DNA of 64,000 nucleotides from Actinoallomurus sp963823735 (lineage in GTDB: Bacteria > Actinomycetota > Actinomycetes > Streptosporangiales > Streptosporangiaceae), in NCBI GenBank assembly GCA_963823735.1, contig CAWGMO010000001.1, positions 744,001-808,000 on the forward strand, written 5' to 3'. The number at the start of each line of letters is the position of its first letter. Position 1 is the first letter of the stretch. Made by a program: the position numbers and the translations under genes. The notes under the pieces are model-generated. The model did no database searches. It had not been told where the DNA came from and worked only from the letters and a program-made list of their open reading frames with translations. Positions 1 to 8,495 of this stretch are shown in pieces.

Positions 1-431
1 TCGGCGCGTACGGCGCTGGCTTCCTGCTGGCGGCCGTACTGGCACCCGCGGTGAACCGGTGGCTCGGCGCGGGGCTCAGCGTGACGGCGTCCTCTCTCGT
101 GTCGGCCCTGGGCGTCGCGCTGCTCGCCCTGCCGGTCGTCCTGGCCGGGCCGTTCCTCGTCGGCCTCGCCGCCCCGATCTTCAACGTGCAGTCGGTGGCG
201 CTGCGGCTGTCGGTCACGCCGCCGGGCCTGCTGGGGCAGGTCAACGCCGTGGTGAAGCTCGTGTCCCAGGGCGCGCTTCCGCTCGGGGCGCTGGCCGGAG
301 GAGCCCTGTTCGCCGCCCTCTCCCCGCGTGCGGCCTTCACGGTCATCGCGACCGTGAGCCTCCTCGCCACCGCGATCCTGGTGTTCTCCCCGATCGCGCG
401 GACCCGTTCGTTCGAGCGCGAGGCCGCCTAG
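1..431 (+). CDS. MFS transporter, C-terminal part
   Basis: The frame is open from the window edge, so this is the 3' end of a longer gene; the first complete codon begins at base 3. The visible ~142 residues contain about four hydrophobic segments and the loop RLSVTPPGLLGQVNAV, which resembles the loops of major facilitator permeases in which a PxxLxGxVNA stretch precedes a helix pair. The protein is expected in the cytoplasmic membrane as a proton-driven exporter of unknown substrate. Family assignment rests on this loop and the helix pattern only, because the N-terminal half is outside the window. Confidence 0.75.
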   Translation, partial: GAYGAGFLLAAVLAPAVNRWLGAGLSVTASSLVSALGVALLALPVVLAGPFLVGLAAPIFNVQSVALRLSVTPPGLLGQVNAVVKLVSQGALPLGALAGGALFAALSPRAAFTVIATVSLLATAILVFSPIARTRSFEREAA

Positions 432-440
432 AGTGTGGGC

Positions 441-1073
441 ATGACGGGCGAAGTGTCGCCGTCGGGGCGCGACGATGGTCTGGTCTCCCCCGACGAGCTG
501 CGGGTATCACACGACGACCGCGACCGGGTCGTCGAGCTACTGCGGGTCGCCGCCGGTGACGGCCGACTGACCGCCGAAGAGCTGGACGAACGCCTGGAAA
601 CGGCACTGACGGCGCGCACGTACGGCGAGCTCGCGGCGCTGAGCCGCGACCTGCCGGCCGCGCCGGAGGTGGACCCCCCGAAGGACCTGGTCCACATCGT
701 CTGCGACCACGGCACCGTACGCAGGGTCGGCCGCTGGACCGTACCCCAGCGCATGGAGATCCAGATCACCAACGGCTCGGTGACGCTCGACTTCACCGAA
801 GCGGTGCTCACGTATCCGTCGCTCCGGATCAGCGTCACGGCGAACGCCGGCTCGCTGCGGATCGTGACGAAGCCCGGTGTCGTCGTCGACGTCGACGACG
901 TGAACCTCCACGCCGCCACCGCGCACGTCCACGACCCGCAGAGCGCGGAGCCGCTGCTCCGGATCAGGGTGGCGGGCGAGATCTGGGCGAGCACCATCAC
1001 CGCACGCCCGCCGCGCCGCTCCTTCTTCCAGTGGCTGCTGAGGCGCCCCGCGCCGTACGCCCTGACCCGCTAG
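441..1073 (+). CDS. DUF1707 domain protein
   Basis: About 210 residues. Residues ~18-70 match the DUF1707 (SHOCT-like) domain: LRVSHDDRDRVVELLRVAAG, then GRLTAEELDERLETAL and YGELAALSRDLP. This domain is common at the N-terminus of actinobacterial membrane-associated and stress proteins. The rest is a beta-rich region of unknown role without a clear membrane helix. ATG 441 is chosen; a GTG two codons upstream (435) is possible. The gene starts only ten bases after the MFS stop, so the two may be co-transcribed. It overlaps the stop of the convergent lipoprotein gene by 4 bases. Function unknown. Confidence 0.8.
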   Translation: MTGEVSPSGRDDGLVSPDELRVSHDDRDRVVELLRVAAGDGRLTAEELDERLETALTARTYGELAALSRDLPAAPEVDPPKDLVHIVCDHGTVRRVGRWTVPQRMEIQITNGSVTLDFTEAVLTYPSLRISVTANAGSLRIVTKPGVVVDVDDVNLHAATAHVHDPQSAEPLLRIRVAGEIWASTITARPPRRSFFQWLLRRPAPYALTR

Positions 1074-1516
1074 CCGCAGGAAACGTAGCCGTCCACCCGT
1101 ACGTAGTCGCCCTGCGGGACGGTGACGGTGAGTTCCGTGGTGCGGTCGGCGTTGAGGGAGATCAGCGCCGGTTCGCTGCCGCGTACCGGGCGGAGGACGC
1201 GCTGGCGGCCCAGCCGTACGGTCAGGTCGGCCTGGCCGAGGACGTTCTGCTCGACCTCGTAACGCTGCGCCTGCGACACGGGCTTACGCGCCGCCCCGGG
1301 CAACCGCGCCGACCAGGCCACCGGCGCCCACCCGTCACAGTCACCGATCCGTACGTCCGGGATCGACGTCGTCCAGCCCAGCTTGATGAGGTCGCGGCCG
1401 AAGCTCTGGACGGCGGAGATGACCCGGCTCCGGTCGTCGGCCGGGGCGGGCTTCCCCGCGCAGGCGGCGCAGGCCAGCGCCGTGATCACGACGACCGCCG
1501 TACGGTTCAGGGCCAT
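1070..1516 (-). CDS. small secreted lipoprotein-like protein
   Basis: About 148 residues. The start ATG at 1516 follows GGAGG at good spacing; eight further upstream codons are open but lack a ribosome site. The N-terminus (ALNRTAVVVITALACAACAG) is a signal peptide ending in cysteines suited to lipidation, although the lipobox is not perfect. No recognised domain follows; the mature part is rich in beta-strand-forming residues and ends in Cys-Gly. Probably exported and membrane-anchored. It is divergent from the TetR gene, and the operator region at 1565-1618 lies between them. Confidence 0.7.
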   Translation of the reverse strand: MALNRTAVVVITALACAACAGKPAPADDRSRVISAVQSFGRDLIKLGWTTSIPDVRIGDCDGWAPVAWSARLPGAARKPVSQAQRYEVEQNVLGQADLTVRLGRQRVLRPVRGSEPALISLNADRTTELTVTVPQGDYVRVDGYVSCG

Positions 1517-1564
1517 GTGTTCGCCTCCGCCTCGATGCATGCGGCGCAGACTACGTGGCCGTCG

Positions 1565-1627
1565 TTGACGCGCGCTGCTCGAGTGAAGTTACATTCACTT
1601 CGAATGAACGAAGATTCACTGCGTTCA
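1565..1627 (+). promoter_or_regulatory. promoter with tandem TGAA-N6-TTCA operators
   Basis: TTGACG (1565-1570) is followed after 17 bases by GTTACA, a reasonable -35/-10 pair. Overlapping the -10 is AGTGAA-N6-TTCACT (1582-1599). A second TGAA-N6-TTCA lies exactly 21 bases downstream (1605-1618), and a further TTCA at 1624. Two boxes two helical turns apart just before a TetR gene strongly suggest autoregulation of the TetR/enoyl-CoA hydratase/SDR operon. The assignment of regulator to site is inference. Confidence 0.7.
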
Positions 1628-1665
1628 CTGAGGGGCGATAGTGGCTGCCCAGGGCGAGGCGCGAG

Positions 1666-2337
1666 ATGCCGAGGAGGCGATGCGCGCCGTCCGTACGGCA
1701 GTGGCGGACCCGGCAGCTGCTCGGCGCGGCCGCGCGCCTGATGGAGCGCGAGGGGTTCCACGGCGTCTCCATGCAGGCGCTCGCGGACGAGGCGGACGTC
1801 AGCGTCGGTCTCATCTACCGCTACTTCGGCGGCAAGGAAGACGTCCTCCTCGCGGTGATCATCGAGGTGCTGGACGCCTTCCGCTGCGGGTGCCGGAGGC
1901 GATCGCGGCGGCGGGGGACGATCCGGTCGAGCGGGTCGCGGCGGGGTTCCGCGCGTACTGCGAAGTGATCAACGACCACCGGCACGCCGCGGTCCTCACC
2001 TACCGGGAGAGCAAGACGCTCGGTGAGGCGGGGCGGGAGCAGATCAAGCGGCTGGAGATCGAGACCGGCGAGCCGCTCCGTACGGCGATCAGGGAGGCCG
2101 TGGAGGCCGGCGCGCTGGTCGACACCGACGTCGACCTGCTCGCGTACGACCTGCTGCTGCTCGCGCACGCCTGGGCCCTGAAGCACTGGTACTTCGAGCG
2201 AACGCTCGACTTCGACGGGTATGTCGCACGGCAGGGTGCGCTGGTGCTGCGCGGGGTCATCGCCCCGCGCCGCCGCGCCCAGCTACCGGCACCTGCTCGT
2301 CACCTCGGAAGAAAGGGTCCGAATGACGAGCGAATGA
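1666..2337 (+). pseudogene. TetR family regulator, frameshifted
   Basis: The N-terminal HTH (RLMEREGFHGVSMQALADEA, then VSVGLIYRYFGGKEDVLLAV) is read in one frame. The ligand-binding domain (RAYCEVINDHRHAAVLTYRE and onward) is read in another from about 1881. The natural C-terminus (YRHLLVTSEERVRMTSE, stop 2335-2337) is back in the first frame after about 2281. That stop overlaps the next ATG as ATGA, the usual mark of translational coupling. The first codons may belong to a third frame from GTG 1641, which has its own ribosome site. Probably a repressor of a fatty-acid or acyl-CoA operon. Either a decayed gene or an intact one with sequencing indels; the intact overlap favours the latter. 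Confidence 0.75.
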
Positions 2338-3123
2338 TCGAATACGAGGACATCCGCTACGAGGTCGAGGACGCCGCCGCGATCGTCACCATCGACCGCC
2401 CGCACCGCTACAACGCGTTCCGCGGCCGTACGGTCGAGGAGCTGATCTCGGCCTTCCGCGCCGCGTGGGCGGACCGCCGGGTCCGGGCGGTGATCCTCAC
2501 CGGCGCCGGCGACAAGGCGTTCTGCACCGGCGGCGACGTGAAGCAGCGGGCCGAGACCGGCGACTACGGCCCGACCGAGAGCGGGCTGTTCGAGATCGAC
2601 TACCTGCACCGGCTGATCCGCGACATCCCCAAGCCGGTGATCGCGGCGGTGAACGGCCTGGCGATCGGCGGCGGGCACGTCCTGCACGTCCTGTGCGACC
2701 TCACGATCGCCAGCGAGACGGCACGGTTCGGCCAGGCCGGGCCGCGGGTCGCCTCGTTCGACGGCGGGTTCGGCACGACGTACCTCGCCCGCGTCGTCGG
2801 CGAGAAGCGCGCGCGGGAGATCTGGTACCTGTGCCGCCAGTACGACGCGGCGACCGCGGAGCGCTGGGGGCTGGTCAACGCGGTCGTGCCGCCGGAGGAG
2901 CTGCTGGCCGAGGCCAAGCGCTGGGCCGCCGAGATCGCCGAGAAGAGCCCGACGGCGATCAGGTTCCTCAAGCACTCGTTCAACAGCCGACACCGAGCAC
3001 CAGGCCGGCCTGGCGAACATGGCCACGACCGGGCTCGGCCTGCTGGTCGACTCCGAGGAGGGCCGCGAGGGCGCGACGGCGTTCGCCGAGAAGCGCAAGC
3101 CCGACTTCGGCCGGTTCGCGTAA
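2334..3123 (+). pseudogene. enoyl-CoA hydratase/isomerase, one frameshift
   Basis: Crotonase-fold protein of ~262 residues once one base is removed near 2988. N-terminal AAIVTIDRPHRYNAF, the oxyanion-hole region GAGDKAFCTGGDVKQ and the VIAAVNGLAIGGGH motif are all present. After the shift the usual family ending continues (HQAGLANMATTGLGL, then EEGREGATAFAEKRKPDF). It likely acts on an unsaturated acyl- or aromatic-CoA; the GDVK and GGGH pattern resembles cyclohexenyl- or naphthoyl-CoA-type hydrolase subfamilies. Its ATG overlaps the TetR stop and an SDR gene follows 20 bases later, so the three form one operon. Confidence 0.8.
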
Positions 3124-3143
3124 ATGGTCTTTGGAGTCCCTTC

Positions 3144-3869
3144 ATGAGGATCGCACTGGTCACCGGCGCGGGATCGGGCATCGGCCGCGCCGTCGCGCTG
3201 GGCCTGGCCGAGAGCGGCGTACACGTGATCGCGGCCGACCTGAACCTGACCTCGGCCGCCGCGACGGCGGCCGAGGCCTCGTCGATCACCGCGAAGCAGG
3301 TGGACATCGCCGACCCGTACGCGGTCGAAGCGCTACGCGACGCGGTGTGCGCGAGCGTGGGCACGCCCGGCATCCTGGTCAACGCCGCCGGCTGGGACAT
3401 CACCGGCCCGTTCCTCGACACGGACGCCGACTTCGCCCGCAAGGTCGTCGACATCAACTACCTGGGCCCGGTCCACATGTGCCGCACCTTCCTGCCCCCG
3501 ATGATCGAGGCCGGAGGCGGCGGGAGGGTCGTGAACATCGCCAGCGACGCGGGCCGCGTCGGCAGCTCGGGGGAGAGCGTGTACGCGGGCGCGAAGGGCG
3601 GCGTGATCGCCCTGACCAAGTCCCTGGCCCGCGAGATGGCCCGGCACCAGATCAACGTCAACTGCGTGTGCCCCGGCCCGACGGACACCCCCTTGTTCCG
3701 ATCGCTGCCATCGAATCTCCAGGACGCGTTGATCAAGGCGATCCCGTTCCGCCGGCCGGCCAGACCGGAGGAGGTCGCGGCGGCGGTGCTGTTCTTCGCC
3801 TCGGAGGCGGCGTCGTTCATCACGGGCCAGGTCCTCAGCGTCAGCGGCGGCCTCACGATGGCCGGGTGA
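3144..3869 (+). CDS. short-chain dehydrogenase/reductase
   Basis: 241 residues, a normal length for classical SDRs. Rossmann glycine motif TGAGSGIG near the N-terminus, NAA-type motif LVNAAGWD, catalytic Ser in NIASDAG, and catalytic YAGAK. The C-terminal SVSGGLTMAG ending is typical. Uses NAD(P)H to oxidise or reduce a hydroxy/keto substrate. Placed directly after an enoyl-CoA hydratase, so a 3-hydroxyacyl-CoA type dehydrogenation in a degradation pathway is a fair inference. The substrate cannot be read from the sequence. Confidence 0.9.
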   Translation: MRIALVTGAGSGIGRAVALGLAESGVHVIAADLNLTSAAATAAEASSITAKQVDIADPYAVEALRDAVCASVGTPGILVNAAGWDITGPFLDTDADFARKVVDINYLGPVHMCRTFLPPMIEAGGGGRVVNIASDAGRVGSSGESVYAGAKGGVIALTKSLAREMARHQINVNCVCPGPTDTPLFRSLPSNLQDALIKAIPFRRPARPEEVAAAVLFFASEAASFITGQVLSVSGGLTMAG

Positions 3870-4283
3870 CGCACTCAGGGTGCCGGGGTTCTGCGGGCCG
3901 GTGCTGCCCGCGCCGCCGGAAACGGGGGCCGTGAGCGGCGGCCGGTGACCATTCGCGTCCACGGGCGGTCCGCGGTCGACTACGACGCGACTGAGGCGAT
4001 CTGCGCCGTCGCGAGTTTCAATTCCGTAAAGGTGCCCCAACTCTTTTCCGTGACCGGCCACCATCATTGATGGTGAGCGTTTCTCATGTTCTGCGGCCTG
4101 TTCGGCCATAGTCCCAGTTCAGCGGCGTACGCGGCCTTCGTGAACCATCTCCGGACCATGTGTGGTCAACGTTGTCAATAGAAAAATCAACGGATGCCTG
4201 ACCAATTCCGGATACTCCCCAAATGGGGAGTTTGATGCTTGAGTAAATCAAGCCTTAACCCCCGCCTTCATCGGAGACCCCCG
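3870..4283 (+). other. intergenic region with a short hairpin
   Basis: No coding sequence is supported on either strand in these ~410 bases. The distal half is relatively AT-rich and probably carries the promoter of the following esterase gene. A 7-base inverted repeat, ACTCCCC-AAAT-GGGGAGT, lies at 4214-4231, about 50 bases before the chosen start. It could be an operator or an RNA stem in the leader. Confidence 0.5.
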
Positions 4284-5081
4284 TTGAAATTCTCCCGCCT
4301 CGCCGCCTCCGCCACCTGTGCCGTAGCCCTCGTCGCCGGTACCGTCGCCGTTTCGACGCCCGCGTCCGCCGCGGGTGCGAACTACGTCGCGCTCGGTGAC
4401 TCCTACTCCTCCGGCACCGGCACCGGGTCCTACGACCTGGACAGCAGCTGCCAGCGCAGCAGCAAGGCCTACGCCGCTCTGTGGGCAGCCTCGCACTCCC
4501 CCTCGTCCTTCAAGTTCGTCGCGTGCAGTGGCGCCACGACCGCGGACGTCAAGGCCAACCAGATCAGCGCTCTGTCCAGCAGCACGACGCTGGCCAGCAT
4601 CACCATCGGCGGCAATGACGCGGGCTTCTCCAGCGTCATGCAGACCTGCGTCCTGAGCTCGGACTCGGGCTGCCAGACCGCGGTCACCAACGCCGAGAAC
4701 TACGCGCGCAACACCCTTCCGGGCAACCTCAGCTCGACCTTCAGCGCGATGCGCTCCGCGGCCCCGAACGCCAAGATCGTCGTTCTGGACTACCCGCACC
4801 TCTACATCACCAACGACTCGGGCTGCATCGGCATGAGCCACGCCAAGCACGTGATGCTGAACGAGGCGGCCGACACGATCGACGGCGTCGTCAGCTCGGC
4901 GTCCTCGAGCGCCGGCTTCACCTTCGCCGACGTACGCGGCCAGTTCACCGGGCACGAGCTGTGCTCGGGCGACGACTGGCTGCACGCCGTCGACTTCACC
5001 GACATCGGCAGCTCGTACCACCCGACCGCGACCGGGCACTCCTCGGGCTTCAGCCCGGTGTTCAACTCCGCCGCGGGCTGA
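4284..5081 (+). CDS. secreted SGNH/GDSL esterase (lipase)
   Basis: About 265 residues. TTG 4284 is chosen because GGAG lies 7 bases upstream and it gives a compact signal peptide ending ...STPASAA; an upstream TTG at 4239 would add 15 residues. Block I is YVALGDSYSSGTG (nucleophile Ser), the GGND block is TIGGNDAGF, and the catalytic Asp/His block is SYHPTATGH near the C-terminus. Paired cysteines suit an exported, disulfide-bonded enzyme. It resembles the secreted lipases/esterases of Streptomyces that hydrolyse acyl esters outside the cell. A terminator follows, so it is a single-gene unit. Confidence 0.9.
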   Translation: MKFSRLAASATCAVALVAGTVAVSTPASAAGANYVALGDSYSSGTGTGSYDLDSSCQRSSKAYAALWAASHSPSSFKFVACSGATTADVKANQISALSSSTTLASITIGGNDAGFSSVMQTCVLSSDSGCQTAVTNAENYARNTLPGNLSSTFSAMRSAAPNAKIVVLDYPHLYITNDSGCIGMSHAKHVMLNEAADTIDGVVSSASSSAGFTFADVRGQFTGHELCSGDDWLHAVDFTDIGSSYHPTATGHSSGFSPVFNSAAG

Positions 5082-5096
5082 TAGCCGCACACGACC

Positions 5097-5129
5097 AAAG
5101 GCCACTTCCGGTGATCGGAAGTGGCCTTT
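5097..5129 (+). terminator. Rho-independent-type hairpin after esterase
   Basis: Stem AAAGGCCACTTCCG (5097-5110), loop of about five bases, and matching CGGAAGTGGCCTTT (5116-5129), giving a 14-base stem with AAA/TTT edges 16 bases after the stop codon. Confidence 0.85.
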
Positions 5130-5303
5130 GCCGTTGTCCGTATGCGGCCAGCCGTCGTCGCGGACAGGGCGACGGTCCGCAGGTCGCGCGAGATGCCACT
5201 TGTCGGGCAACGGCTGGAAGTTTCGCATTCGCCACGAAGGCGACTTTTGCTCCGCTAGGGTGCTGGCCGGTACGCCGAGGGCTGCCGATACGCCGGAGGA
5301 CAC

Positions 5304-6077
5304 GTGCGCCTTTCCGTTGTCATCATCAGTCTCGCCATGCTCGCGGTCGCCGCCACCGGGTGCGGAACCTCGAAAGCGGACGACATCAAGGCCGGGGACG
5401 CGCCGCGCGCGACACCCACGCCGATCAAGGTCGTCGTGATGGTCGACCACAAGAAGCGCACCGAGACCACGACCACGGCCGCGACCGTACGCGAGGTGCT
5501 CACCCAGGTGGGCGTCCAGCTCGGCCCGCACGACCTGGTCTCCCCGGCCGCCGACGCCGCCCCCGCCGCGACGATCAAGGTCCTCCGGCTGCTGTCCGAC
5601 CCGGTGACCAGGATGGTCAAGATCTCGCCCCCGGTCGTACGGAAGAAGAGCAAGTCGGTCTCCGCGTGGAGCCAGAAGGTTCTGCGGAAGGGCCGCTCAG
5701 GCCTCAAGCAGGTACGGATCGCGTACGTCTCGCGGCACGGCAAGAAGGTCAAAGCCGTCATCTCACAGGTGATCAAGCGCAAGCCGGTGTCGCTGATCCT
5801 CGCGGTCGGCCCCCAGCCCACAGGCGTCGGCGCCGCCGCGCACCTCAACTGGAGCGCCGTCGCCAAGTGCGAGTCCGGCGGCAACCCGGGCGCGGTCAAC
5901 CCCGCCGGCTACTACGGGCTCTACCAGTTCAGCCCGCAGTCATGGGCGTCGGTCGGCGGCTCCGGCCTCCCCAGCCAGGCCTCCGCGGCCGAGCAGACGT
6001 ACCGCGCCCAGCTCATGTACAACAGGGTGAACGGACGCTGGCAGGGCCAGTGGCCGAACTGCGGCCGCTACCTCTAA
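5304..6077 (+). CDS. resuscitation-promoting-factor-like lipoprotein
   Basis: 257 residues. GTG start with GGAGG upstream. The signal peptide ends in AATGC, so Cys20 is a likely lipidation site. Residues ~40-95 resemble DUF348 and ~100-170 a G5 domain. Residues ~180-257 are the Rpf/transglycosylase-like domain: LNWSAVAKCESGGNPGAVNP with the catalytic Glu after Cys, then YYGLYQFSPQSWASVGG. This architecture matches RpfB-like proteins that cleave peptidoglycan during growth resumption or spore germination. A TAGGGT hexamer about 45 bases upstream may be a -10 element. Its stop is 3 bases from that of the convergent HD gene. Confidence 0.9.
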   Translation: MRLSVVIISLAMLAVAATGCGTSKADDIKAGDAPRATPTPIKVVVMVDHKKRTETTTTAATVREVLTQVGVQLGPHDLVSPAADAAPAATIKVLRLLSDPVTRMVKISPPVVRKKSKSVSAWSQKVLRKGRSGLKQVRIAYVSRHGKKVKAVISQVIKRKPVSLILAVGPQPTGVGAAAHLNWSAVAKCESGGNPGAVNPAGYYGLYQFSPQSWASVGGSGLPSQASAAEQTYRAQLMYNRVNGRWQGQWPNCGRYL

Positions 6078-6079
6078 CG

Positions 6080-6787
6080 TCACTCGGGCCAGGGTGAGCC
6101 CTGGATGACCTCGACGAAGTCGCCCCGCTGAAACCCGGGCACGAAGTGTTCGAGGACGTCGGCCTTGACGTTCCCGAACGTGGTCTGAGGCCTGGGCGCG
6201 ATGCCCTCGGTGAAGGCCTGGAGGATGCGCCGCTTGAAGTCGGGCCGCGGATGCAACGCGACGATCCGCGCACGGTCACTGTCGCTGATGTCCTCGTACC
6301 CGACGCCCAGCACGTCGTACTCCACCCCGGCGGTGACCAGCGCGACCTCAGGCTCCATGAACTCCGGCACGCCGGGAGTGGTGTGCAGGGCGATGGCCGT
6401 CCACACCCGCCGCACACTGTCCTCGGGTACCCCGTGCGCCCGCATGAACCGCCGAGCCTCATCGGCACTGTCCACCTCGAACCGCCGCCCGCTGCTCCGG
6501 AAACCCTCACCGAGCCCGAGATCGTGGAACATCGCGCCGATGTAGAGCAACTCCGGATCGAAGCTCAGCCCGCGATTCCGGCCCTGCAGGCTTCCGAACC
6601 AGTACACACGCCGCGAATGGTCGTAGATCAGGTCGGAGGTCACGTCCCGTACGAGCTCGGTGGCCTCCACGGCAAGCTTGGTATCCGGCACGACCACCCC
6701 GCCCACGGACGCCTTCGCCACGACAGCTCTCCTCTCCTCGCCGGGGACCAGCACCGTCATCGTCCCCGGCGCCGCGGAGGCGGACAC
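6080..6787 (-). CDS. HD domain protein, cyanamide-hydratase-like
   Basis: About 235 residues from GTG 6787, or 226 from ATG 6760 (MTVLVPGEER); neither has a perfect ribosome site. His57 lies in IYDHSRRVYWFG and the HD pair in YIGAMFHDLGLG (His88-Asp89), the metal-binding signature of HD hydrolases. The spacing and the sequence IALHTTPGVPEF resemble the subfamily that includes fungal cyanamide hydratase (urea hydro-lyase). Cytoplasmic metal-dependent hydrolase; the physiological substrate is unknown. Confidence 0.8.
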   Translation of the reverse strand: MSASAAPGTMTVLVPGEERRAVVAKASVGGVVVPDTKLAVEATELVRDVTSDLIYDHSRRVYWFGSLQGRNRGLSFDPELLYIGAMFHDLGLGEGFRSSGRRFEVDSADEARRFMRAHGVPEDSVRRVWTAIALHTTPGVPEFMEPEVALVTAGVEYDVLGVGYEDISDSDRARIVALHPRPDFKRRILQAFTEGIAPRPQTTFGNVKADVLEHFVPGFQRGDFVEVIQGSPWPE

Positions 6788-6848
6788 CTTCCGTGTACGG
6801 CCCGTTACGCGATCATCAGAGAGGCGGCCCTACGGGCCCGTGCCACGA

Positions 6849-7019
6849 TCAGGCGGATCCGTGGAGATCGGATCGAGCCTCATCCGCGATCTCGTGGATC
6901 TTCTCCTCGGTCGCCTTCAGCTTGGCCTCGGCCTGAGCGGTCCGCTCGGCGGCGCGACGCTCCCGGCGGGTCGGCTGGTGGTTCGTCCGGTCCTTCTTCG
7001 AGCGGTTGAAAAAACCCAT
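6849..7019 (-). CDS. small charged protein, 56 residues
   Basis: ATG at 7019 is preceded by AAGGAG at ideal spacing. The frame encodes MGFFNRSKKDRTNHQP, then an Arg/Ala/Glu/Lys-rich stretch (RRERRAAERTAQAEAKLKAT) that should form one long charged helix, and stops at 6849. No family is recognised. A basic N-terminus followed by a coiled-coil-like helix suggests a membrane-surface or nucleic-acid-associated small protein, but that is inference. It lies upstream of the HD gene on the same strand with a 61-base gap and may share its transcript. Confidence 0.65.
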   Translation of the reverse strand: MGFFNRSKKDRTNHQPTRRERRAAERTAQAEAKLKATEEKIHEIADEARSDLHGSA

Positions 7020-7299
7020 CAAGTACTCCTTCGGCTGCGTTGTCTCGATGCGGCCGGAGCATCCCCGCTATCTCACGATTTATTCCGAACGTCGATCGGC
7101 TCTCACCGGAGGCAGACGTTACCTGGCAGGCTGGATTCTAGAGGCTCGTCCGATTCCGTCCGCATTCGTCCGAACCGTTGCTTGAACGGCGGAAACGCGT
7201 CTTCGATGTGAGTGCGGGTCCCGTCGGTGGGACCGCGAAAGAACGGCGCTCGGCCATTGAGCCGCGTCGCACGAATCAACGGGGTAGGGGATCTCTCGT

Positions 7300-7713
7300 A
7301 TGAAGCTCAGTCAGCACGTCGTCCGAACCGGCATGGCGACCGGTATGGCCATGACCGCCGCGTGGGCGGTCGCGTTCATGGCGCCGGCCGCGCAGGCGGC
7401 GCCGCTTCCGAAGCCGCACAAGCCGGCGGTCGCGCCGATGCACGCGTACTGCCTCGACCCGGCTCCGTCGAACCTCGACACCCACACCGGTCACACCATT
7501 GGCAACAATGTCAACCTGCGTGTTGGATCCGGCACCAACTGCGCCAGCGTGGGGCAGGCCCAGACGGGCCAGAACCTCGACTACTACTGCTACACCTACG
7601 GGCTGGACGGCTACAGCTGGACCTACGTCAAGGATCTCAACACGGGGAAGAGCGGGTGGATCCGCGACGATCTGCTCGTTGACAGCGGTAGCTTCACGTG
7701 GTGCGGGCACTAG
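7300..7713 (+). CDS. secreted SH3-like domain protein
   Basis: 137 residues with a signal peptide (AVAFMAPAAQAAPLPKPHKP; cleavage near AQA-AP). The mature part shows a bacterial SH3 pattern: NNVNLRVGSGTNCASVGQ, LDYYCYTYGLD, YSWTYVKDLNTGKSGWIRDD. Four cysteines could form two disulfides. Such domains bind cell-wall peptides or mediate adhesion at the surface. Stand-alone gene closed by a terminator 18 bases after the stop. Confidence 0.8.
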   Translation: MKLSQHVVRTGMATGMAMTAAWAVAFMAPAAQAAPLPKPHKPAVAPMHAYCLDPAPSNLDTHTGHTIGNNVNLRVGSGTNCASVGQAQTGQNLDYYCYTYGLDGYSWTYVKDLNTGKSGWIRDDLLVDSGSFTWCGH

Positions 7714-7730
7714 CGTTCGGCCCAATGGTT

Positions 7731-7765
7731 GAAATGCCGCCCCGATTGTTGCGGGGCGGCATTTC
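7731..7765 (+). terminator. strong hairpin terminator
   Basis: A 14-base perfect stem, GAAATGCCGCCCCG (7731-7744) with CGGGGCGGCATTTC (7752-7765), and a 7-base loop. It lies between convergent genes and may serve both. Confidence 0.9.
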
Positions 7766-7793
7766 GCATATCGGCTCCCGGCGACTGATCGTG

Positions 7794-8495
7794 CTACTCG
7801 TCTCGCGGGGCGGACCGTTCGGTGATCTCGGCCTTGACCGTCTCTCGCAGTTCGTCCGAGGTGAAGCCGAGGTTGCGCAGGATCTGCGCGGCCGGGCTTT
7901 GTTCGACACGGATCAGGCCCAGCAGCATGTGTTCCGTGCCGACCCAGTCGTGGCCCAGGTCGGCGGACGCGCGGAGTGCCTGTTCGATGGCCTCCTTGCT
8001 CTCCGGGCGGAACGGGATATGACCCCGCAGTGCCTTCGTTCCGGGCGGCGGCATCGCTTCCTCGATCGCGGCGCGGATGCGTTCCTCCGACTCGGTCTTG
8101 GCCATCAGCACCTCGTACGCGAGGCCACGCGGTTCGCCGAGCAGGGCGAGCAGGATGTGTTCGGTGCCGATGGAGTCGTGTTTGTGCGTACGGGCGGCCT
8201 CCTGCGCCAGCACGATGCTGTGCCGGTTCAGGTCGGTGAACCTCTCGAACGCGGCGGGCGTGTGGCGTTGCTGGGCGGCCTGTTTGGAGACCCCGATGGC
8301 GTCGCCGATCTCGCTCCACGACGCGCCGGCGCGCCTGGCCTTGCCGACGTAGTGGTCGACGAGCTGGTCTCCGAGGTCGGACAGGGTCTGGGCGCGTAGC
8401 CGCGCCTCGCTGATGCGGGCCAGGTCGTTGGCGTCGGGGAGTTCCTCGCCTAGACGGGCGATCAGGTCGGCCAAGCTGATGTTGAGCGGACTCAT
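7794..8495 (-). CDS. Clp-N domain protein with N-terminal HTH
   Basis: 233 residues. Residues ~45-75 contain an HTH-like segment (ASWSEIGDAIGVSKQAAQQR). Two Clp N-terminal repeats follow, marked by DSIGTEHILLALLGE (~120-135) and DWVGTEHMLLGLI (~190-205). No AAA+ module is present, so this is not a Clp ATPase. In actinobacteria such stand-alone Clp-N/HTH proteins are thought to couple DNA binding to protease or chaperone status. The upstream tandem palindrome (8495-8545) overlaps its start codon, pointing to autoregulation. Confidence 0.85.
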   Translation of the reverse strand: MSPLNISLADLIARLGEELPDANDLARISEARLRAQTLSDLGDQLVDHYVGKARRAGASWSEIGDAIGVSKQAAQQRHTPAAFERFTDLNRHSIVLAQEAARTHKHDSIGTEHILLALLGEPRGLAYEVLMAKTESEERIRAAIEEAMPPPGTKALRGHIPFRPESKEAIEQALRASADLGHDWVGTEHMLLGLIRVEQSPAAQILRNLGFTSDELRETVKAEITERSAPRDE

